DNA of 64,000 nucleotides from Christensenella sp. UBA5893 (GTDB taxonomy: Bacteria > Bacillota > Clostridia > Christensenellales > UBA1242), in contig DJER01000021.1 in assembly GCA_002431905.1 (NCBI GenBank), forward strand, positions 46,150 to 110,149, given 5' to 3'. This document shows positions 35,604 to 43,488 of this stretch, in pieces (positions within the stretch are counted from its first letter, which is position 1; every line of letters begins with the position of its first letter). Under the pieces are notes generated by a model. It worked only from the letters and a program-made list of their open reading frames with translations. It ran no database searches and was not told the origin of the DNA. Position numbers and translations under genes: made by a program.

Positions 35604-36424
35604 TATTGTTCACTCCTTACTTTAAATTTTGTAGATTTAGTTATTTTTTTATAACTTTGTTTATTTCTTTCAAGTATTTCTTCAGCCAGACTTTGATATG
35701 CATTTGCACCTTTTGAATTTGTGTCATAGAGCATAATTGGTAAACCATGACTTGGCGCTTCAGCAAGTCTTATATTTTGTGGAATATATGTATCAAATAC
35801 CTTTTTGTTAAAGAATTTTTTAACTTCATCACTAACTTGTTGCACAAGATTTGAACGATTATCTTTCATCGTAAGCACAACACCTTCAATTTTTAGGTCA
35901 GGGTTTAGATGATGGATAATGAGTTTTATTGTATTCATCAGTTGCGTCAAGCCTTCCAAAGCATAAAACTGACATTGGATTGGAATTATAACAGAATCAG
36001 CAGCAGTCAACGCATTCACAGTCAAGAGTCCTAGCGAAGGAGGACAATCAATAAAGATAAAATCATATTTATCTTTCACTCTTGCCAAAGCATTTTTTAC
36101 AACGTGTTCTCTTGAATGCATTTGAACAAGATCAATTTCTGCACCAGCTAAATCTACTGTTGCAGGAATGATATCCAAATCTTCAACGCAAGTTGGATAG
36201 ATTGCTTCATCAATTATTATATCTTTGTTTATTACATTATAAAGAGTTTTTAATTCTTTGTTTGATTTATCAATTCCAACACCACTCGTGGTGTTACCTT
36301 GCGGATCCATATCAATCAACAAAACCTTTTTTCCCATTGCAGCAATATATGCCGCAACATTTATGCAGGTTGTAGTTTTGCCGACACCACCTTTTTGATT
36401 GGCGAAAGCAATTATTTTTCCCAT
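35603..36424 (-). CDS. parA: chromosome partitioning ATPase ParA (Soj)
   Basis: Deviant Walker ATPase that works with ParB in segregation and can regulate DnaA. The Walker A' motif ANQKGGVGKTTTCINVAAY is at residues ~7-25, the switch DMDPQGNTTSGVG near 40, and FIDCPPSLGLLT near 125. The length of 273 residues is typical of chromosomal Soj, with no N-terminal regulatory domain. The start follows GAGGTTATT, and a TATAAT lies further upstream. It overlaps parB by one base, so the pair is co-translated. Confidence 0.97.
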   Translation of the reverse strand: MGKIIAFANQKGGVGKTTTCINVAAYIAAMGKKVLLIDMDPQGNTTSGVGIDKSNKELKTLYNVINKDIIIDEAIYPTCVEDLDIIPATVDLAGAEIDLVQMHSREHVVKNALARVKDKYDFIFIDCPPSLGLLTVNALTAADSVIIPIQCQFYALEGLTQLMNTIKLIIHHLNPDLKIEGVVLTMKDNRSNLVQQVSDEVKKFFNKKVFDTYIPQNIRLAEAPSHGLPIMLYDTNSKGANAYQSLAEEILERNKQSYKKITKSTKFKVRSEQ

Positions 36425-36505
36425 AATAACCTCTAATTTAATTATATCATAATATCAAAAAAAATCAATCATTATATATTATTTTGAATTTATAACGATT
36501 ATTTT

Positions 36506-37207
36506 TTACATAATTGGTTTTAATTTTGGAAGATTTTTCCCTCTTGGATATTCTTTTGGAGTATTTTTTATCTTTTCAATAACAATATTTACTCTTATAC
36601 TGTCAATTTCTTTTATTAACACAGTTTGAAGTTCAGTAACCTTTCCACCCAAAATATTAAGAGCATTTTGAGCTTCGGCAATTTCTTCATCAGCCTTTTG
36701 ACTTTTATACGCAATAACTTTTCCTTTAACTTTTACAAGTGGAAGGGAATATTCAAGCAAAGTATTCAATCTTGCAACGGCACGTGCAACAACAATATCA
36801 TATTTTTCTTTGTTATTTACAGCATAATCTTCAATACGCATATGATTTGCAGAAATGTTTTTCAGTTCGAGTTTTTGAATAACAGTTTTTAAAAAATTTA
36901 TTCTTTTGTTTAAGCTATCAACCATTATAATATCAAGGTCTGGACGCATAATTTTTAATGGAATAGAAGGAAACCCAGCACCAGCACCAATATCCAATAC
37001 CTTTGCATTTGCCGGAATAATTTTCATAGGCAAAACACAATCCAAAATATTTTTGATTGCAAACTCTTTTTCTTCTGTGATATTTGTCAAATTCATAACT
37101 TTATTTGTTTCAATAACCATGTCATAAAATTTGATAAGTTGTGCAATTTTTGAATCTTCATACGATATATTATATTTTTCAAAAAGTTCTTTTAATATTT
37201 GTTCCAT
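36506..37207 (-). CDS. rsmG: 16S rRNA (guanine-527-N7)-methyltransferase RsmG
   Basis: Methylates G527 of 16S rRNA. The SAM-binding motif VLDIGAGAGFPSIPLKI is near residue 67, followed by MVDSLNKRINFLKTV, VARAVARLNTLLEY and the C-terminal YPRGKNLPKLKPI. The length of 233 residues is typical. AAAGGAT precedes ATG 37205-37207. The neighbourhood rsmG-parA-parB is the conserved Bacillota order; the usual upstream mnmG and mnmE have moved elsewhere in the window. Confidence 0.96.
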   Translation of the reverse strand: MEQILKELFEKYNISYEDSKIAQLIKFYDMVIETNKVMNLTNITEEKEFAIKNILDCVLPMKIIPANAKVLDIGAGAGFPSIPLKIMRPDLDIIMVDSLNKRINFLKTVIQKLELKNISANHMRIEDYAVNNKEKYDIVVARAVARLNTLLEYSLPLVKVKGKVIAYKSQKADEEIAEAQNALNILGGKVTELQTVLIKEIDSIRVNIVIEKIKNTPKEYPRGKNLPKLKPIM

Positions 37208-37338
37208 AAATATCCTTTAAATCATTTTAGTATATAATAAAATAAATGTAAAGCAAATAATTTACCCAAAAATCAACATAAAAATCAAAAACTTTTCATC
37301 TTGAAAAAGAAGTGTGAATATGATAGACTAAAGGTGAA

Positions 37339-38382
37339 ATGGACGAATTATATAACAAGTTGTTAGAATGTGTGGATCAGCCGAAATACAAGAAAATAAA
37401 AGTAAAAGAATTTCTTAAAACTGTTTGCATGCTTGCAGAAAAATTATACAATGTAAAAGTTAACATTTTGTTTGAAAAAATGAATTCAAACTCGTGGGGT
37501 TCAGCAAAGGACAACACAATTACCATTAACACAAGATATATTAAACTAAGATATTTGCATGAACTTACAAACACAATTTTTCATGAAATCCGACACGTTT
37601 ATCAACACAAAACAATAAAAAAAGAATTGAATAGTGCATTTGAGCCAAAGATTCCACCAATTGCGACTAGTATGTCTGTTTATTTTATCAAAGAATCTGA
37701 AACAAATATAAACCCATATTTCTTGTATTACATTTCTCAAAATGAAAAAGATGCAAGGGATACCGCAAGAGAAAATAGTATTAAATTATTCACATATATT
37801 TACTCAAACGTTAAGTGTGCAAAGATTAAAAAACTTTTCAAGTTTTATGTAACAAATTTAAAATCTAATATTCCTTTTGAAAATGATTTATACAATGAAT
37901 GTTTGTCAAATTTACCACAAGACGTAAACTATATTAAAAATATAACAATATTTATGATAGAAAAAACTTTAACACTTACACAAAAAGCATTTTTCAACAA
38001 AGAAAGTAAAGACAATGTTTTGGCAAACAATTCAAAAAAAATTATACATCACATTGAACCAACGATTTGTGGATATGTAAACTTGTATTGTGACGAGTTT
38101 ATCAAAAAACAAATAGTTGAATTTTGCCTGCAAAACAAAACTGAAAAAGAATGCATGAATGCACTGTTGACAACTTTTAATTCATACTACTGCAAAGTCA
38201 ACAAAAGTGATTGGGGGTTACTATTCAAACTATGTGATACTGGAAATATAACAATGGAACAAATCAAAGATAAAATGTTCCATTATAGAATGAAAGATAT
38301 CCAAAATTTGTATCAAATTTTCAAAAATAAACAAATTATTACCAAAAACTCACAAATAAATAATTTAAACCTACAAAAATAG
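37339..38382 (+). CDS. predicted zinc metallopeptidase-like protein (HEIRH), paralogue of the gene at 20674
   Basis: A 347-residue protein. The zincin motif is HEIRH in TNTIFHEIRHVYQHKT near residue 82, with an upstream edge strand DNTITINTRYIKL and a later conserved NEKDARDTARENSIKL. The same order of motifs occurs in the protein at 20674, so the two are paralogues. The AAAGGTGAA ribosome binding site supports ATG 37339. No signal peptide. The second half is helical with several Cys and is not recognised. A Zn-dependent protease role is inferred from the motif only. It is divergent from rsmG. Confidence 0.65.
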   Translation: MDELYNKLLECVDQPKYKKIKVKEFLKTVCMLAEKLYNVKVNILFEKMNSNSWGSAKDNTITINTRYIKLRYLHELTNTIFHEIRHVYQHKTIKKELNSAFEPKIPPIATSMSVYFIKESETNINPYFLYYISQNEKDARDTARENSIKLFTYIYSNVKCAKIKKLFKFYVTNLKSNIPFENDLYNECLSNLPQDVNYIKNITIFMIEKTLTLTQKAFFNKESKDNVLANNSKKIIHHIEPTICGYVNLYCDEFIKKQIVEFCLQNKTEKECMNALLTTFNSYYCKVNKSDWGLLFKLCDTGNITMEQIKDKMFHYRMKDIQNLYQIFKNKQIITKNSQINNLNLQK

Positions 38383-38407
38383 AGATTGACAATGTCAATC
38401 TTTTTTA
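38383..38407 (+). terminator. terminator after the zincin-like gene
   Basis: AGATTGACA-A-TGTCAATCT followed by TTTTTT. Confidence 0.85.
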
Positions 38408-38443
38408 TTTGTAACTAATTAAAAATCTTTTCTATTAAAACTC

Positions 38444-38472
38444 TTGACAATGAAATTATTTAGTGTTAATAT
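38444..38472 (+). promoter_or_regulatory. promoter of the tRNA-Leu locus
   Basis: TTGACA (38444-38449), 17 bases, TAATAT (38467-38472). It lies upstream of the partial tRNA copy, so the transcript would include both copies. Confidence 0.75.
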
Positions 38473-38493
38473 ACAAAAGCGTACTGAATATGT

Positions 38494-38551
38494 ATACAAA
38501 TTTAATATGTTATGCGAGTATGGCGGAATGGTAGACGCGCTTGTTTAAGGG
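38494..38551 (+). repeat. 58-bp direct repeat, copy 1 (tRNA-Leu 5' half with upstream flank)
   Basis: Identical over 58 bases to 38716-38773. It comprises 20 bases of flank and the tRNA-Leu sequence up to the anticodon loop. Confidence 0.95.
38514..38551 (+). pseudogene. tRNA-Leu 5' half, lacking its 3' half
   Basis: It begins with the same acceptor strand and D-arm as the intact gene at 38736, then diverges after the anticodon loop into a 164-base spacer. No matching acceptor strand follows in that spacer, so it cannot form a tRNA alone. Confidence 0.85.
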
Positions 38552-38715
38552 TTGGAGCGTTAAGAAAAGTTGCCAGTGGCAAGTTTTTAGCGAACAACGG
38601 GCGTCGCAAAGCGTAAGCCCCGTCTTGAAAAAATGAAACATATTTGCATAGCAGAAGTACGTAACTTAATTTCATTTTTGAAAGAAAGTTCACTTGCCCC
38701 TTTAGTAATCGGGCA
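38552..38715 (+). other. structured spacer between the tRNA-Leu half and the intact tRNA-Leu
   Basis: Contains CGGGC...GCCCCG, an imperfect hairpin around GTTGCCAGTGGCAAG and the inverted pair AAAATGAAA/TTTCATTTT. Its 3' part CACTTGCCCCTT (38691-38702) is exactly complementary to AAGGGGCAAGTG of the intact tRNA anticodon arm (38769-38780). There is no open frame with a ribosome binding site. Confidence 0.6.
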
Positions 38716-38773
38716 ATACAAATTTAATATGTTATGCGAGTATGGCGGAATGGTAGACGCGCTTGTTTAAGGG
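38716..38773 (+). repeat. 58-bp direct repeat, copy 2
   Basis: Second copy, 222 bases after the first, overlapping the 5' half of the intact tRNA-Leu. Confidence 0.95.
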
Positions 38774-38817
38774 GCAAGTGAGAAATCGTATGAGTTCAAG
38801 TCTCGTTACTCGCACCA
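38736..38817 (+). tRNA. tRNA-Leu (anticodon AAG by position)
   Basis: An 82-base class II tRNA. Acceptor arms GCGAGTA/TACTCGC pair fully, the T-arm is present and CCA is encoded. The TGGCGGAATGGTAGACGC D-arm is typical of Leu. Using the standard numbering, the loop TTAAGGG places AAG at 34-36, with a T-G pair closing the stem; a shifted loop reading TAA is possible. Confidence 0.85.
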
Positions 38818-38822
38818 AAAGG

Positions 38823-38846
38823 AAAGAGTCTTTTGACTCTTTTTTA
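38823..38846 (+). terminator. terminator of the tRNA-Leu transcript
   Basis: AAAGAGTC-TTTT-GACTCTTT followed by T residues. Confidence 0.88.
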
Positions 38847-38923
38847 TTTTAACCTTTTTGACTAAAATGAATAGTTGTTAATATATAAGTGGTATATGGT
38901 AGATATAAATAGATTTATTTTAT

Positions 38924-38952
38924 TTGACATTTTTATTAAAATTTTACATTAT
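38924..38952 (+). promoter_or_regulatory. leaderless-type promoter of the first YugP-like gene
   Basis: TTGACA (38924-38929), 17 bases, CATTAT (38947-38952), then seven bases to ATG 38960. Confidence 0.7.
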
Positions 38953-38959
38953 ATTATAT

Positions 38960-39670
38960 ATGGATGTTAATACAATAATTATTATTTGTTTGGCAAGTGT
39001 GCTAGTTTTATTTATTGTTGTAAGTTTGGCAATTACAAACTATGCAGGCGAAAATTTGCTCACAATTTACAATCAATACAAAACCGTAAGTCCAAGTTTT
39101 TTAAAAACGCATGAACTTGCAAGAATAATATCAAATCAAGAATTTAATGGAAGCATTGCTGTGGATAAGACGACAGGATTTTTGACGGACTACTATTACA
39201 ATGGTACAATTTATTTAAGTCAAGATGTTTACGATTCGTCAAATATTTCAGGATTTGCTGTTGTTTGCCATGAATTAGGTCATGCAATTCAATATCGAGA
39301 TACACCAAAGAAAATGAAAAAATTTAATAGAAACATTGTTATTTCAAAAACTGTAACAAAGTTTACAATGCCATTACTTGTTATTGGAATAATACTTGTA
39401 TTTATAAATTTTTGGTTTGCAATAAGTTTTGCAGTTGCAAGTATACTATCTTTTTTGATTGGTTTATTTGCAAAACTTAACACCATAAAAATAGAAAAAG
39501 AAGCATCCGAAAATGCAATAGAATTATTAAAAAAATATGCAGATTTTGATGAAGAAAGTATAAAATATGCAAAAAAAGTGCTTTCAGCAGCAAAATTAAC
39601 CTATATTGCATCATTTTTAAAAAGCCTTGTTGGTTGGACAATGCTTGTCAATAAATATGATTTTTACTAA
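38960..39670 (+). CDS. YugP-type membrane zinc metallopeptidase (copy 1)
   Basis: About 236 residues with an N-terminal membrane helix, a conserved luminal/cytosolic segment TGFLTDYYYNGTIYLSQDVYDS, and the zinc site VCHELGHAIQYRD near residue 112. Two membrane helices and the C-terminal KKVLSAAKLTYIASFLKSL follow. It matches the Zn_peptidase_2 family typified by YugP. I chose ATG 38960 because the promoter geometry places the transcript start there. The tandem copy follows 15 bases later. Confidence 0.88.
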   Translation: MDVNTIIIICLASVLVLFIVVSLAITNYAGENLLTIYNQYKTVSPSFLKTHELARIISNQEFNGSIAVDKTTGFLTDYYYNGTIYLSQDVYDSSNISGFAVVCHELGHAIQYRDTPKKMKKFNRNIVISKTVTKFTMPLLVIGIILVFINFWFAISFAVASILSFLIGLFAKLNTIKIEKEASENAIELLKKYADFDEESIKYAKKVLSAAKLTYIASFLKSLVGWTMLVNKYDFY

Positions 39671-39685
39671 AAGGAGATTTATTTT

Positions 39686-40429
39686 ATGTGGATTATGTTT
39701 TCACCAGAATATTTGGAATATACACTTATGGGGTTAATTTTAATTCCCGGAATTATTTATGCAACAATTGTTAGCATAAAAGTTAACACAACATTTTCTA
39801 AATACGAAAAAGTTGTTTCATCAAAAAATATCACAGGAGCAGAATGTGTTAGACGAATTTTGGAGTCGCAAGGGATTATTGGAGTAACGATTCAAAAAAG
39901 TGACGACACCGAACTTGTAGACAATTTTAACCCACAAACGAACATTATAACCTTGTCTTCAAAAGTTTATGACTCAACATCAATTTCAGCTCTTGGAGTT
40001 GCTGCACACGAAACAGGTCACGCAATTCAGTATGCACAAGAATACAAACCAATGAAAGTTAGAACTGCTCTTGTTCATGTAAGCAATTTTATGTCATATT
40101 TTGTTTGGCCACTTGTGTTAATAGGTATCGTTCTTGATTTTGCATATGTTGGTGGGCTTATTGGAAAAGCATTCTTGTGGGCAGGAGTTGCTTTCTTTGG
40201 TGTTAGCATGTTGTTCTCGCTTGTAACATTACCTGTTGAATTAAATGCATCAAAAAGAGCACTTGCCTTACTTGTTTCAACCGGTTGCGTTGATGAAATG
40301 GAAGTTAAAGGCGCAAAAAAAGTTTTATCAGCAGCTGCGAAAACTTATGTTGCTGCACTGCTTGTATCAATTTTGCAACTCGTTAGATTTTTGCTATTCT
40401 TTATGGCACATTCAAAAAGAGATGACTAG
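39686..40429 (+). CDS. YugP-type membrane zinc metallopeptidase (copy 2)
   Basis: A 247-residue paralogue of the preceding gene, closer to the canonical YugP. The zinc site is AAHETGHAIQYAQ near residue 110, the substrate-side strand is NPQTNIITLSSKVYDS, and the C-terminal ELNASKRAL and KKVLSAAAKTYVAALL are typical. Three to four membrane helices. AAAGGAGATTTATTTT precedes ATG 39686. The two genes are one operon; the physiological substrates are unknown. Confidence 0.9.
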   Translation: MWIMFSPEYLEYTLMGLILIPGIIYATIVSIKVNTTFSKYEKVVSSKNITGAECVRRILESQGIIGVTIQKSDDTELVDNFNPQTNIITLSSKVYDSTSISALGVAAHETGHAIQYAQEYKPMKVRTALVHVSNFMSYFVWPLVLIGIVLDFAYVGGLIGKAFLWAGVAFFGVSMLFSLVTLPVELNASKRALALLVSTGCVDEMEVKGAKKVLSAAAKTYVAALLVSILQLVRFLLFFMAHSKRDD

Positions 40430-40516
40430 CCACAATTTTGAAATGATTTTTCTAGTTTATATTGTTTAACATACAAAAATTTGCAAAAAATATCTTAAAA
40501 ATATAAATTGATTAAT

Positions 40517-40546
40517 AAAAATCACCTTTATGTTGGGGTGATTTTT
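40517..40546 (+). terminator. terminator of the YugP pair
   Basis: AAAAATCACC and GGTGATTTTT form a stem followed by T residues. Confidence 0.85.
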
Positions 40547-40602
40547 TGTCTATTGTTTGATTATTTCATATATTTTGGGTTAAAATAAATTTGGGAGTTA
40601 TT

Positions 40603-41967
40603 ATGGAAAATATTTGGACAAAATACAATGAAGAAAAAATAAATGCAATGAATGTTTTTTGCGAAGATTACAAAAGGTTTTTATCAACACACAAAACAGA
40701 AAGGGAATGCATTGAATATACAATAAATGTTGCAGAAAAAAATGGTTTTATTAACCTTGAAAAAGCAATACTTGAGAACAAAAAATTGAAAGCTGGCAAC
40801 AAAGTATACTCCGTAAATATGGGGAAGGCAATTCTCCTTATGGTAATAGGAAGTGAACCAATGGTAAAAGGTATGAACCTTATTGGTGCACACATAGACA
40901 GTCCAAGGCTTGACCTAAAGGCAACACCGGTTTATGAAAATAATGGACTTTGTCTTTTTGACACTCACTACTATGGTGGAATAAAAAAATATCAATGGAC
41001 AGCGCTCCCTCTTGCAATGCATGGTGTGGTTGTTAAAAAGAATGGCGAAAAAATAAAGTTAGTTTTGGGCGAAGATGACAGTGATTTTGTTTTTGGAATA
41101 AGTGATCTATTGCCACACCTTGAAAGCAAGGAAAAGGAAAACAAAAAAGATATAAAGGGCGAAGACCTTAATGTTTTGGTCGGTAGCATCCCCGATTCTA
41201 ATACAAAGGAAAAAGATAAGGTAAAATCTAACATTTTAAAAATATTAAAACAATATGGCATTGATGAAGAAGATTTATTTTCTGCCGAAATAGAAATTGT
41301 ACCAAGTGGAAGAGCAAGAGATTTTGGTCTTGACAAAAGTATGATTATGGGGTATGGGCAAGATGACAGAGTGTGTGCATTCTCGGCTCTTAATGCAATA
41401 CTTGATATCAATAATCCAAAGACAACATCAATTTGTATGCTTGTTGACAAAGAAGAAATCGGCAGTGTTGGTGCAACGGGAATGAGCAGTAAATTCTTTG
41501 AAAATTCCATAGCTGAAATCATGAACCTTGCAGAGCAATACAACGAACTTGATATGCGTAGGGCACTTAATAAATCAAGAATGTTGTCAAGCGATGTAAC
41601 AGCAGGTTTTGACCCAAACTATCCAACACCAATGAATGAAAAAACCGATGCCTATCTTTGCAGAGGAATAGCCTTTAACAAGTACACCGGAAGTCGTGGG
41701 AAATATGACGCAAATGATGCAAATCCAGAATTTATTGCAAAATTAAGAAATGCTTTGGACAACGACAATGTGTTTTACCAAGCAACCGAAATGGGAAAGG
41801 TTGATGCCGGCGGTGGTGGGACAATTGCATATATTATGGCTGGTTATGGAATGGAAGTTATTGATGCCGGCGTTCCACTTCTTAATATGCATGCACCTTG
41901 GGAAATTGCAAGCAAGGTTGATATTTACGAAAGTTATCTTTGCTATAAAAGTTTTTATAAGATGTAA
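40603..41967 (+). CDS. M18-family aminopeptidase
   Basis: A 454-residue two-zinc aminopeptidase of the aspartyl-aminopeptidase family. Zinc-ligand motifs are GAHIDSPRLDLK near residue 85, GQDDRVCAFSALNA near 255, VDKEEIGSVGATGM near 285, and SSDVTAGFDPNY and MHAPWEIASK towards the C-terminus. It releases N-terminal residues, typically acidic ones, from peptides in the cytoplasm. I chose ATG 40603 (MENIWTKYNEEK) after GGGAG; a TTG 12 bases upstream is less likely. Monocistronic. Confidence 0.93.
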   Translation: MENIWTKYNEEKINAMNVFCEDYKRFLSTHKTERECIEYTINVAEKNGFINLEKAILENKKLKAGNKVYSVNMGKAILLMVIGSEPMVKGMNLIGAHIDSPRLDLKATPVYENNGLCLFDTHYYGGIKKYQWTALPLAMHGVVVKKNGEKIKLVLGEDDSDFVFGISDLLPHLESKEKENKKDIKGEDLNVLVGSIPDSNTKEKDKVKSNILKILKQYGIDEEDLFSAEIEIVPSGRARDFGLDKSMIMGYGQDDRVCAFSALNAILDINNPKTTSICMLVDKEEIGSVGATGMSSKFFENSIAEIMNLAEQYNELDMRRALNKSRMLSSDVTAGFDPNYPTPMNEKTDAYLCRGIAFNKYTGSRGKYDANDANPEFIAKLRNALDNDNVFYQATEMGKVDAGGGGTIAYIMAGYGMEVIDAGVPLLNMHAPWEIASKVDIYESYLCYKSFYKM

Positions 41968-41975
41968 TTTTTAAG

Positions 41976-42006
41976 CAGTTGTAAAAAATTTACAACTGTT
42001 TTTTAT
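41976..42006 (+). terminator. terminator of the M18 peptidase gene
   Basis: CAGTTGTAAA-AAA-TTTACAACTG followed by TTTTTT. Confidence 0.9.
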
Positions 42007-42058
42007 TTAATCACATAAACCAACTTTCTCAATTTTAAAGTTGATGTATAAAAATATT

Positions 42059-42086
42059 TTAACAATGTTCATTTTTATGATATAAT
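42059..42086 (+). promoter_or_regulatory. leaderless-type promoter of mnmE
   Basis: TTAACA (42059-42064), 16 bases, extended TGA-TATAAT (hexamer 42081-42086), then six bases to ATG 42093. Confidence 0.78.
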
Positions 42087-42092
42087 AAAAAT

Positions 42093-43427
42093 ATGGAAAC
42101 AATAGCACAAATATCAACACCACTTGGTAGTGGTGGAATCGCAATAATTAGAATGAGTGGTGATAAGGCAAAAGATATTGCCTTTGAACTTTTTTATTCA
42201 AAAAATCTTACAAAAGAGAATATTGAACCAAGGAAATTATATCTTGGCAAATTTAAAATCAATGAAGATGCCGAAGAGCGTTGTATGATGGTATATTTTA
42301 AAGCACCTTTTTCTTTTACTGGGGAAGATGTTGTTGAGTTCCAAATTCATGGTGGGGAATTTTTGGCAGCAAAAATTTTGGACAAATTAGTTCTTGCTGG
42401 TTGCAGACTTGCCGAAAATGGCGAATTTTCAAAAAGGGCATTTATGAATGGCAAAATGTCACTTGATGAAGCAGAAGCAACAATTGATATGATAAATGCA
42501 ACAAGTGATGCAGAAATAAAAGCTTCAAGTTTGCTTGCCGATGGAAAACTTAAAAAACAAATTGTAGAAATTCAAAACAAAATAAAAGATTGTTTGGTCA
42601 ATTTGGAAGTTGCACTTGATTACCCAGAACACGACGATGAAGAGATGTCAATCAAGGATGTTGAAAATGTTTTAATATCTTCAAGAGAAATTTTGAATAA
42701 TTTATTAAGAACAGCAAAGACAGGTGAGCAAATAAAGTTTGGGATAAATGTTTCTATTGTTGGAAAACCAAATGTAGGTAAATCTAGTTTGCTTAATTGT
42801 TTGCTCGGGGAAGACAGAGCAATTGTAACTGATGTAAAAGGCACCACAAGAGATATCTTGAAAGAAACAATTTCTTACAAAGGTTTTAAAATCAATTTCA
42901 TCGACACTGCTGGAATTAGAGAGAGTGATGATGTTGTTGAAAAAATTGGTGTAGACAGATCACTAAATGCAATCAAAAATAGTGATATTGTTTTGTGTGT
43001 ATTTGATGCAAGCGAGCCACTTGATGACGAAGATAATAAGTTATTAAATCTTGTCAAGGACAAAAATGTTATATATGTACTAAACAAAACAGACAAAAAC
43101 ATTGTAACAAAAATTGATAATGCTGTTTACGTTTGTGCAAATGAAAATAAAAATATTGATGAAATAAAAGATAGAATAATTGAAATGGCAAGGCTTAATA
43201 AAATTGACTTTTCACAAGTGTACCTTACAAACAAAAGACATATCGAAATAATAAAAACTGCAATTGACCTTACAAACAATGCCATTGATGTTGCAAAAAC
43301 AGGAACAGCGGATTTGGTTGATATGGAAACAAAAAGGGTTTGGCTTGAGCTTGGGAAAATTACAGGGGAAAGTGCAACTGATGATATATTAACTGCCATA
43401 TTCTCAAAATTCTGTTTGGGAAAATAA
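42093..43427 (+). CDS. mnmE: tRNA modification GTPase MnmE
   Basis: Partner of MnmG in U34 modification. The N-terminal folate-binding domain begins ISTPLGSGGIAIIRMSG. A helical domain follows, then the G domain with GKPNVGKSSLLN near residue 225, VKGTTRD near 248, DTAGIRE near 270 and the NKTD base-specificity motif near 335. The C-terminus FCLGK is the conserved catalytic Cys motif. The length of 444 residues is slightly short but complete. It stands alone behind its own promoter, separated from mnmG and from jag, its usual neighbours. Confidence 0.97.
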   Translation: METIAQISTPLGSGGIAIIRMSGDKAKDIAFELFYSKNLTKENIEPRKLYLGKFKINEDAEERCMMVYFKAPFSFTGEDVVEFQIHGGEFLAAKILDKLVLAGCRLAENGEFSKRAFMNGKMSLDEAEATIDMINATSDAEIKASSLLADGKLKKQIVEIQNKIKDCLVNLEVALDYPEHDDEEMSIKDVENVLISSREILNNLLRTAKTGEQIKFGINVSIVGKPNVGKSSLLNCLLGEDRAIVTDVKGTTRDILKETISYKGFKINFIDTAGIRESDDVVEKIGVDRSLNAIKNSDIVLCVFDASEPLDDEDNKLLNLVKDKNVIYVLNKTDKNIVTKIDNAVYVCANENKNIDEIKDRIIEMARLNKIDFSQVYLTNKRHIEIIKTAIDLTNNAIDVAKTGTADLVDMETKRVWLELGKITGESATDDILTAIFSKFCLGK

Positions 43428-43431
43428 ATCA

Positions 43432-43472
43432 AAAAAAATCTATAAAATTGTTATTTTTTATAGATTTTTTTA
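43432..43472. terminator. bidirectional terminator after mnmE
   Basis: AAAAATCTATAAAA and TTTTATAGATTTTT form a stem between mnmE and the convergent kinase-like gene. Confidence 0.85.
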
Positions 43473-43488
43473 TTTATTTATTTTTATT

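Noticed and set aside
38514..38817. Group I intron in tRNA-Leu, as in cyanobacteria
   Set aside because: The inserted DNA contains a second full copy of the tRNA 5' half and no recognisable P7 core or 3' exon arrangement for the first copy; tandem duplication fits better.
40992..41543. 183-codon minus-strand open frame opposite the M18 peptidase
   Set aside because: It is fully antisense to conserved metal-binding motifs of the peptidase and has Ser/Leu/Ile-biased shadow composition.
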